Positions 56,045 through 62,656 of a stretch of 64,000 bases of DNA are shown here, one piece after another. Numbering within the stretch: the stretch's first letter is position 1; each line of letters starts with the position of its first letter. Position numbers and translations under genes: made by a program. The notes beneath the pieces are model-generated. The model saw only the letters and a list, made by a program, of their open reading frames with translations. It was not told where the DNA came from and made no database searches. Source of the stretch: Rhizobium indicum (GTDB lineage: Bacteria > Pseudomonadota > Alphaproteobacteria > Rhizobiales > Rhizobiaceae); the NCBI RefSeq assembly GCF_005862305.2, contig NZ_CP054022.1, positions 372,001-436,000 on the forward strand, written 5' to 3'.

Positions 56045-57073
56045 CTATTCCTCGATGCCTTTGGTGCCCCGCCGCTTCAGATACTTGTCCCAGTAGAAAT
56101 CGTCGGCATTGGCTGCCGTGACGATAGACAGGCCGTTGTCGACGAACGGAATGCTCATCGGGTTGAAGCCAACGCGCTTGGCGTCGTTCATCGGGTCGAT
56201 GAGTTCTGGATGCTTGGCAAGCCACAGGAGCATGAAGCCCATGTAACCCTGCATGCCCTGGTTGGGGTTGATCGAGCCGAACACTTCGCCCGCCTTGATC
56301 ATGTCGAGGATGTTGGCGTTGACGTCGGCGCACATCACGAGGATCTTGCCGCCGCTTTCCTTGTTGGCCTGCGAAGCGCCGATGGCCGAATTCGCTTCCG
56401 GCATGAAGACGGCGCCAATGTTCGGATGTGCCTGCACCAGGCTCATCAGGCCCTGATAGGCCTTGTTCGGGTCCTGGTTGGACGCAGCGCGGCCGACCAG
56501 CTTCATATCAGGATATTTTTCCTCCATACGGGCGATGAAGGCGGCGATACGCTTGTCGTGGTTGTCCTGGCCCGGATTTTCCAGAACGGCATATTCACCC
56601 TTGCCACCCATCTTTTCGGCAATCGCGTCGGCCGCATAGGTGCCTTCGCGGGTATTGTCCGAGGTGACGAACGAGATGCGCTTGGAGAGCGGCGCATCGG
56701 CTGCGAAGGTCACGACCGCCGTGCCCTGGTCGATCGCCCGGTTGATCGGCTCGATGAACGGGTCGGAGTTCATCGGGTGAACGAGAATACCGGCCGGGTT
56801 CTGGGCCAGCGCCTGGTCGAAAGTGGCGATCTGCTTGTTGACGTCATATTCCGGCGTGCCGGTATAGGCAGTCTCGCAACCGAGCTGCTGACCGGCCTGC
56901 TTGAACATTTCATAGACCGGGAACCAATATTCGACGCCCGATACCATGACGTTCATGACGTATTTTTCACCGGGCTTGCAGCGGAACGGATTTTCCGTGT
57001 CCGCGCTGGCCATGCCGGCATAAAGCGTCGATGCGAGGACCGCCAATGCGGTCGTGCTTAGAAATTTGCGCAA
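56045..57073 (-). CDS. Ribose-type periplasmic sugar/polyol-binding protein (TTG start)
   Basis: About 342 residues with a Sec signal ([21 protein letters not shown]). The mature protein has RbsB-like features ([40 protein letters not shown]). The start is TTG at 57073: GAGGAGGAAAC precedes it ideally and the signal peptide begins there, while the upstream ATG at 57217 yields non-protein sequence. The TTG start may limit expression. First gene of the polyol operon, downstream of the SorC-type site. Four cysteines, including RCKPGEK and LGCETA. Confidence 0.88.
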   Translation of the reverse strand: MRKFLSTTALAVLASTLYAGMASADTENPFRCKPGEKYVMNVMVSGVEYWFPVYEMFKQAGQQLGCETAYTGTPEYDVNKQIATFDQALAQNPAGILVHPMNSDPFIEPINRAIDQGTAVVTFAADAPLSKRISFVTSDNTREGTYAADAIAEKMGGKGEYAVLENPGQDNHDKRIAAFIARMEEKYPDMKLVGRAASNQDPNKAYQGLMSLVQAHPNIGAVFMPEANSAIGASQANKESGGKILVMCADVNANILDMIKAGEVFGSINPNQGMQGYMGFMLLWLAKHPELIDPMNDAKRVGFNPMSIPFVDNGLSIVTAANADDFYWDKYLKRRGTKGIEE

Positions 57074-57178
57074 GTTTCCTCCTCGAGGCCGAAGCCCCTC
57101 CCAAATATCCGGCGGCGCCTCAGCAGCTGCCGATGATCCATTGAAGACCGGAGTTCCTCCTCGAAGTCCGGTATGGGC

Positions 57179-57235
57179 AGATAATCGCAACGGCAGAGCG
57201 CTGTCAATATAATTCATGCTATGAAATATATTTCA
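57179..57235 (-). promoter_or_regulatory. Polyol operon promoter with overlapping palindromic operator
   Basis: Minus strand: a perfect -35 TTGACA (57202-57207) and TTATCT (57179-57184) separated by 17 bp. Immediately upstream lie two overlapping palindromes, TTCAT-GCT-ATGAA (57213-57225) and the perfect 14-mer TGAAATATATTTCA (57222-57235). Site and position fit a SorC-family regulator acting beside RNA polymerase, so activation is as possible as repression. Confidence 0.65.
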
Positions 57236-57440
57236 ACACTATCCACTCGTGTGGCGGTCGATGCCTGCCTGCAAGCGCTCAAAGGTTAATACCGGTCGTC
57301 ATAGCGACTGGCGATGTCGTCCTGCTCCGCAAACGACCCAGCCGGAGCACTTCCGCTTTCCCCGCGCCATGGAAACGCTTTATCTTTTTTGGTTTTGTGC
57401 AATTTCGGGCGCAAGACCGCTGCGCACTTTGCTGGATGCT
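57236..57440. other. Spacer between polyol operon promoter and betaine transporter 3' end
   Basis: About 200 bp. No gene recognised. The betaine-type ATPase ends at 57441 in the same orientation, and no clear intrinsic terminator follows it. Confidence 0.4.
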
Positions 57441-58382
57441 CTACAGCCGATTGGCGCGCAACAAGGTGTCACGAGACAAATATCCCGCAAGCGTCCCATT
57501 CGCGGCTCTAACGTGCAGACCCGGCATCTCACCGGAGAGGATAAGCGCCAAGGCGTCGTGAACCGTGGCGTCAGCGTCGATCTCGGCATCGCCGTTCGAC
57601 GGTTCCGGCGCGGTCATGATCATCGATACGGCAATCAAGCTCAGCCTTTTTATGGCTCGGTCGGGGCCGAGGAAACTCTCGACGAATTCATTGACGGGAC
57701 GAGCGAGGATTTCCTGCGGGGTATCATATTGAAGAAGGCGGCCATCCCGCATGATGGCGATGCGATCACCCATCTTGATCGCCTCATCGAGATCATGGGT
57801 GACGATGACGACGGTCTTCTTCACCTTCCTGAGAATATCGCGGAATTCGTCCTGAAGCCGAACGCGGGTGATCGGATCGATCGCGCCGAATGGTTCGTCC
57901 ATCAGCATAATGGCAGGGTCGGCGGCGAGCGCACGCGCGAAACCGACGCGCTGACGCTGCCCGCCCGACAATTCGTGTGGCAGGCGCTGCCGCATGATGG
58001 CCGGATCAAGCCCCACGAGATCCAACAGTTCGTCGACCCGGCGATCACTGCGCGCCTTTTCCCAACCGAGAAGCCGCGGCACGGTCGCGACATTGCGCGC
58101 GATCGACATATGCGGAAACAGACCGACTTGCTGGATGACATAGCCGATGCTGCGGCGCAGCTCTTTCTGATCGACCCGGGCGATATCTCTGCCATCGACC
58201 AGCACACGTCCCGTCGTGGGTGTTTCCAACTGATTGATCATGCGCATGGTCGTGGTCTTGCCGCAGCCTGAAGGGCCGATCAGGGCAACCGTCGTACCGG
58301 TCTCGATCAGAAGATCGAGATTGTCGACCGCATGCGAGCCGCTTCCGCCGTAATTCTTCGTAACATGGTCGAGATGAATCAT
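57441..58382 (-). CDS. Osmoprotectant/betaine-type ABC ATPase (OpuCA/ProV-like)
   Basis: About 313 residues. Walker A GPSGCGKTTTMRMINQL, signature [15 protein letters not shown], Walker B MLMDEPFGAID. The segment after residue 265 (DADATVHDALALILSG to GYLSRDTLLRANRL) looks like one CBS-type repeat, the module that senses ionic strength in OpuA/OpuC; usually two are present. Last gene of the operon. Such cassettes import quaternary ammonium compounds such as choline, glycine betaine, carnitine, ergothioneine. Confidence 0.9.
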   Translation of the reverse strand: MIHLDHVTKNYGGSGSHAVDNLDLLIETGTTVALIGPSGCGKTTTMRMINQLETPTTGRVLVDGRDIARVDQKELRRSIGYVIQQVGLFPHMSIARNVATVPRLLGWEKARSDRRVDELLDLVGLDPAIMRQRLPHELSGGQRQRVGFARALAADPAIMLMDEPFGAIDPITRVRLQDEFRDILRKVKKTVVIVTHDLDEAIKMGDRIAIMRDGRLLQYDTPQEILARPVNEFVESFLGPDRAIKRLSLIAVSMIMTAPEPSNGDAEIDADATVHDALALILSGEMPGLHVRAANGTLAGYLSRDTLLRANRL

Positions 58383-58404
58383 CCTGATATCCGCTTTCGG
58401 CCGC

Positions 58405-59040
58405 TTAGCGCCGTTGAGTGAAGACGCGCTCCAGTGCGCCGAACGCCAGTTCCGCAAAGATCGCGAGCAACGCGATCGGGACCGCTCCGACGAGAAGGCG
58501 CGGCATGTTCATGATCGCAATGCCGGCATTGATGAAATCGCCAAGCCCGCCGCCGCCGATGAAGGAGGCCAGCGCCGCCCCGCCGATGACCTGGATGGCA
58601 CTCGTCCTGACGCCCGACAGAATCGACGGAACGGCCAGAGGAAGTTCGATCTCCCACAGCATCTGACCCGCGCTCATGCCCATTCCGTCGGCCGCATCGA
58701 TCACCGAGGCGTCGATCTCGCGGATGCCGATGATCGTGCTCAACAGCAGCGGCGGCACGGCAAGGACGATGAGGGCGACCACCGACGGCAACAATCCGAT
58801 GCCGAGAAACGGCATCGCCGCCGACAGGATTGCAAGGCTCGGTATGGAGCGCAAGGCGCCGGCAATATTGACCACTGCAAAGGCGGCACGAGGTGCCCGT
58901 GCAACGGCAAATCCGAGTGGCACGGCAATGACGAAAGCGATGCCGAGCGATAGGACGCACATCAGAAGATGGCGATTGAAAGCGTTGAAGAAGGTACCGG
59001 AGTTGTTGAAGATCCAGCTGAATGCATCGATAGCGATCAT
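58405..59040 (-). CDS. Osmoprotectant-type ABC permease (OpuCB/OpuCD-like)
   Basis: 211 residues, five to six hydrophobic segments. EAA-like loop near residues 125-150 (IDASVIDAADGMGMSAGQML, WEIELPLAVPSILSGVRTSA). Overlaps the second permease gene by four bases (ATGA). Two different permeases plus one ATPase and one binding protein is the OpuC arrangement. Confidence 0.92.
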   Translation of the reverse strand: MIAIDAFSWIFNNSGTFFNAFNRHLLMCVLSLGIAFVIAVPLGFAVARAPRAAFAVVNIAGALRSIPSLAILSAAMPFLGIGLLPSVVALIVLAVPPLLLSTIIGIREIDASVIDAADGMGMSAGQMLWEIELPLAVPSILSGVRTSAIQVIGGAALASFIGGGGLGDFINAGIAIMNMPRLLVGAVPIALLAIFAELAFGALERVFTQRR

Positions 59041-59669
59041 GCTGCTTTACCTCCACTGCGCCGGCGCAGCAGCTTTTCGAACGATGCAAAACAGTAGTCG
59101 GCAAAGAGCGCCAGAAATGACGTCAGCAGCCCGCCCGCGATGATCTTTTCGGGAAACCGCTGGTCGATCCCTTCGAAAATGATGACGCCGAGCCCGCCGG
59201 CATTGATATAGGCGGCAACGGTCGCGATGCCGATGACCGTCACCATGGCAATGCGGATACCGCCGACGATATAGGGCATCGCCAGCGGCAGCTCGACTTC
59301 CCAGATCCGGCGCGCGGTGCCGTAGCCCATGCCATCGGCAGCTTCGAGTATGTCACGCGGAATTGCCTGAAACCCCATGCCGATATTGCGGATCAGGATC
59401 ATCAGCGAGTAGGCGGCAAGACCGGTAATGGCGGGTGCCGCCCCAATCCCCATGACAGGAATGAGAAGCGCAAACAGCGCCAGGCTCGGCACGGCGAACA
59501 GGATACCGGTGAAGATGATGATAACCGCAAAGCTCCGCGGCCGCCTTGCCGCCCATATCCCGACGATCAGCGAGATCACCAGGGCAATGCCGACCGAGGA
59601 AAAAACGAGATACAGGTGCTCCAACAGCGCTTCGAATAGCCGGTCGAGGTGTTTAGGGACCCATTTCAT
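59037..59669 (-). CDS. Osmoprotectant-type ABC permease (OpuCB/OpuCD-like)
   Basis: About 210 residues. EAA-like loop (AIPRDILEAADGMGYGTARR, IWEVELPLAMPYIVGGIRIA). The ATG at 59669 follows GGAGG by about eight bases; the extension to 59840 overlaps the next gene and is not needed. Closely related to its partner permease, suggesting an old duplication. Confidence 0.9.
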   Translation of the reverse strand: MKWVPKHLDRLFEALLEHLYLVFSSVGIALVISLIVGIWAARRPRSFAVIIIFTGILFAVPSLALFALLIPVMGIGAAPAITGLAAYSLMILIRNIGMGFQAIPRDILEAADGMGYGTARRIWEVELPLAMPYIVGGIRIAMVTVIGIATVAAYINAGGLGVIIFEGIDQRFPEKIIAGGLLTSFLALFADYCFASFEKLLRRRSGGKAA

Positions 59670-59706
59670 TGTCGAGACCTCCGCGTCCGGGCGCTCGTTC
59701 GCCTGT

Positions 59707-60525
59707 CTACCATGAGATCCCCAATCTGCGATCGGCGTCGTCGGCTCTCTGCGGCAGGACATCGTAGGCCGACGGAGCGACCGACGAAAATCGCCTGAGG
59801 CCGAGCCGTTCCAAAGCCGCCGCTCCCTCAGGCGTTTCATGCAACGTCACGAGGCTCCGCTGTAACGCTGTGGCGATGTCCGCGGGTAATGTTTGCGCGG
59901 CAACCAACAGCGGCGCAGGAAGCGGATCAGTCGTCGCCAGAATGCGAAGGCCATCGATCGCGTCGCGTTCGTGCATCGACAACAATTGAAAGGCATAAGC
60001 GTCGATCGCGCCCGCATCGATCCTACCATCCTTGAGGGCTGCGACGATGCCTGAGGGATTGAGCAGTGGTCCGACCGTCGTGCTCTGCTTCATCGTGCCC
60101 GCAAATCGGCCGGCAAGGTAGGAGCGCGCCGCGTGGTAGCCCGATTGGGAATCGCGCACGGTCCAGCCCCAGCGTGCCGCAGCGAGATCCGCCACCGCGT
60201 TCACCGGCCCGGTGGAGGCGACGAGGATGTGGCTGGCATAGAACGGCTGGTCCAAAGACCATGCTTCGCTCGAGACGGGTGCAGCAAGGGCAGCCGGTCT
60301 TAGGCCCTCAGGCATGCGCGAAAACGGATAGCCACACATGAAGACCGCTCCCATGTCCGGCCTCGCCCATAACGCCGACAAGGGTGCTGGTGCGGCATGA
60401 GCGATGATCTCCAGCTCGACGCCGGAACGTAGGCTGACCAGCGCAAACAGCGCGTCCCACAGGCCGCGAATGCGCGGACTGAGATTGTACATTCTCGAAC
60501 AGGCGATTGGCTTGGATATGACCAT
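59707..60525 (-). CDS. PhnD-like phosphonate/phosphate-binding-family protein without signal peptide
   Basis: 272 residues of the PhnD/transferrin-like fold: MYNLSPRIRGLWDALFALV, FMCGYPFSRMPEGLRP, then the lobe LAAARWGWTVRDSQSGYHAA and GRIDAGAIDAYAFQLL. PhnD-like proteins are usually exported, but no signal sequence is visible, since residues 1-12 are polar. It may therefore be cytoplasmic, an intracellular ligand-sensing or carrier protein. The following binding protein of the operon (ProX type) already has a signal, so this is not the transporter's own binding protein. Role in the operon unknown. Confidence 0.72.
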   Translation of the reverse strand: MVISKPIACSRMYNLSPRIRGLWDALFALVSLRSGVELEIIAHAAPAPLSALWARPDMGAVFMCGYPFSRMPEGLRPAALAAPVSSEAWSLDQPFYASHILVASTGPVNAVADLAAARWGWTVRDSQSGYHAARSYLAGRFAGTMKQSTTVGPLLNPSGIVAALKDGRIDAGAIDAYAFQLLSMHERDAIDGLRILATTDPLPAPLLVAAQTLPADIATALQRSLVTLHETPEGAAALERLGLRRFSSVAPSAYDVLPQRADDADRRLGISW

Positions 60526-60531
60526 GGCTAT

Positions 60532-61536
60532 TTAGGCGAACCGCAGGCGCTGGCCGATATTCATCTCCCTGGCCTTCTCCACCATGGCGGCGCCGAGCGC
60601 CACGTCGGTCGTGCTGAGGCCGCGATGCCAGAACAGGATCGTCTCCTCGTCGCTCTCGCGGCCGGGTTTCATGCCGCAGACGATCTGGCCGATTTCGGCA
60701 TGCAGGTTCTCGGCCGTCACCTTGCCCTCGTCGACGTGACGGCGAAGTGCTCCGAACGGCTTGCCGGGGCCGCATTGTCCCCAATCGTCGACGACGACCT
60801 TGTCCATGATATCGGTGAGATCGAATTCAAGCGCGCTCATCGTGCCATAGGGCACGACGAAGGCCCCTTTCTTCACCCATTCCGTCTTGAACAGCGGCGC
60901 CGGTTCCGGCAGGCGGCTGGCCTCGACCATGATATCGGCGCCCTTGAGGCAATCCTGCCAATTGTCGGTGACGATGATCTTCTTGCCGATATCTGCCTCG
61001 AGACGCCTTGCGAAGGCATCGCGGCTTTCCGGGCGGCGTGAGTGTACGCGGATTTCATCGAAATCGAAGAGATGGTCGAGAAGCCGGACATTCCAGTAAG
61101 AGGTTCCGCGAGCACCGATATGGCCGAGAATCTTGCTGTCCTTGCGGGCGAGATACTTTGCGCCAAGGGCGGTCACGGCGCCGGTGCGCATGTCGGTGAT
61201 AGCAGTTGCGTCGATGATGGCCTTTGGCACGCCCGTGTTCGGGTCGAACAGGTTGAGGACCGCAAGCTCCGAGGGCAGATCGACCTTATAGTTGTCGACG
61301 AAATCGCCGACGACTTTGACGCCGGCATAGTTCAGCGCTTTGACATAACCGCGAAGCACGTTGAAATGGCCTTTGTCGGAGCTCTCCGGCACAAGATGAA
61401 CACGCGGCTCGATGACGGTTTCGCCCCTGCCCTGCGCATCCAGCGCTTTCGACACCGCATCGAGAATCTCGTCATTCGTCAGCGCCAGCGCCTTGGCATC
61501 GAGGGCGTTGAGATAATCGATCCAGATTTCCTGCAT
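60532..61536 (-). CDS. Ornithine-cyclodeaminase/mu-crystallin-family enzyme
   Basis: About 334 residues. NAD(P)-binding KILGHIGARGTSYWNVRLLD in place of the usual GSGxQA, with the N-terminal substrate region (IEPRVHLVPESSDKGHFNVL) and the conserved Asp/Arg-type ATAITDMRTGAVTALGAKYL. Family members reduce cyclic imino acids or keto acids, or deaminate ornithine. The dinucleotide motif is atypical (GARGTSYW), so cofactor preference could differ. Six bases before the PhnD-like gene. It may process the keto or imino acid left after removal of an amine from a betaine-type amino acid. Confidence 0.82.
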   Translation of the reverse strand: MQEIWIDYLNALDAKALALTNDEILDAVSKALDAQGRGETVIEPRVHLVPESSDKGHFNVLRGYVKALNYAGVKVVGDFVDNYKVDLPSELAVLNLFDPNTGVPKAIIDATAITDMRTGAVTALGAKYLARKDSKILGHIGARGTSYWNVRLLDHLFDFDEIRVHSRRPESRDAFARRLEADIGKKIIVTDNWQDCLKGADIMVEASRLPEPAPLFKTEWVKKGAFVVPYGTMSALEFDLTDIMDKVVVDDWGQCGPGKPFGALRRHVDEGKVTAENLHAEIGQIVCGMKPGRESDEETILFWHRGLSTTDVALGAAMVEKAREMNIGQRLRFA

Positions 61537-61654
61537 TTCCCGCTTCTCCACATTCCTGTCCGGCTGCTGAACGGACGGATTTTCGAACAAACACCGTAAG
61601 AAGATCGCCACACCAGATCGCGGCCGGATCGATACCCGGCCGCGGGCGTGACAA

Positions 61655-62542
61655 TCATTTCGGCAGCAGGCCGTTTTCCTTGAGGAATTCAACCGCCACG
61701 TCCTTGGCTTCCTCGTGATCGGTCTCGACCTTGGCATTGAGGACGCGCATTTTCTCGTTATCGAGATGGGTGCCGACGGCTTCCAGCAGTTCGGCAACCT
61801 TCGGATTGGCCTTCAGCACGTCCTGGCGGACAACCGGGGCCACGTAGTAGGGCGGAAACAGACCCTTGTCGTCTGCCAACGGCACGAGGTTCTTCGAGCC
61901 GATCTGCCAGTCGGTCGCGGCGCCATTGGCGACGTCAATGTCCTTTTGTTCCAGCGCATCATAACGAAGGCCAAGCTTGGCAAACTGCTTGAACTCCTTG
62001 AACTCGGCGTCGTAGACACGCTTCAGGCCGGGCAGGCCATCGGCGCGGTCCGGAAATTCAGCGCCGCCGCCGAAGACCAGGGTCTTGGAAACCTTGGCGA
62101 GATCCGACAGGCTTTTCAGATTGTTGGCCTGCGCCGTTTCCTGCCGGACCACGATGACATAGCCATTGTTGATGCCGCTCGGCTTCAGCCAGGTGAGGTT
62201 GAACTGCTTGGCGTAGAAATCCTTGACCTGCGTGTAGACCTTCTCGGCATCGGTCGACATCTCACCCTTGACGACAGAAGCCAGCGCCGTCCCGGTATAT
62301 TCCGGATAGAGATCGATCTCGCCGGCTACCAATGCCTGGTGAGCAATCAGCGTGCCGCCGAGGTTGATCTTGCGCTCGACGGTGATGCCGGCATTTTCCA
62401 AAACGGCGGCGTACATTTCGGCGAGGATGAACTGCTCGGTGAAATTCTTGCTGCCGACCTTGATGGTCTCCGCGGATGCAGACTGGAACATGGCGGCTGT
62501 CATGATGCCGGCTGCAAAGATGCCTTTTGTCCAATTTTTCAT
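61655..62542 (-). CDS. ProX/OpuCC-type quaternary amine-binding protein
   Basis: About 295 residues with a Sec signal (NWTKGIFAAGIMTAAMFQSASA). The mature start ETIKVGSKNFTEQFILAEMY is the hallmark of the OpuCC/YehZ-type choline/betaine-binding family, whose Tyr/aromatic residues bind trimethylammonium groups. Start ATG 62542 lies six bases after GAGGGA. It is the periplasmic receptor of the OpuC-type importer, separated from it by the enzyme and PhnD-like genes. The EgtU ergothioneine receptor of Gram-positives is a fused member of this family (from memory). Confidence 0.9.
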   Translation of the reverse strand: MKNWTKGIFAAGIMTAAMFQSASAETIKVGSKNFTEQFILAEMYAAVLENAGITVERKINLGGTLIAHQALVAGEIDLYPEYTGTALASVVKGEMSTDAEKVYTQVKDFYAKQFNLTWLKPSGINNGYVIVVRQETAQANNLKSLSDLAKVSKTLVFGGGAEFPDRADGLPGLKRVYDAEFKEFKQFAKLGLRYDALEQKDIDVANGAATDWQIGSKNLVPLADDKGLFPPYYVAPVVRQDVLKANPKVAELLEAVGTHLDNEKMRVLNAKVETDHEEAKDVAVEFLKENGLLPK

Positions 62543-62656
62543 AGTCATTCCCTCTTGTTGACTTTTCAATGAACGAACCGACGGCATTCCCCGGAATAAC
62601 CGTCGGCATGACCGGTCGGCACCCTGCCCTTCTTGCCGGGGCAGTGGCGAACCGGC

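Noticed and set aside
54471..56096. Plus-strand reading frame (541 codons) opposite the ribose-type ATPase gene
   Set aside because: Antisense shadow; the ATPase on the minus strand has intact motifs in both cassettes.
55980..56333. N-terminal extension of the ribose-type ATPase frame
   Set aside because: Out-of-frame read of the binding-protein 3' end; a strong ribosome-binding site and standard N-terminus are at 55979.
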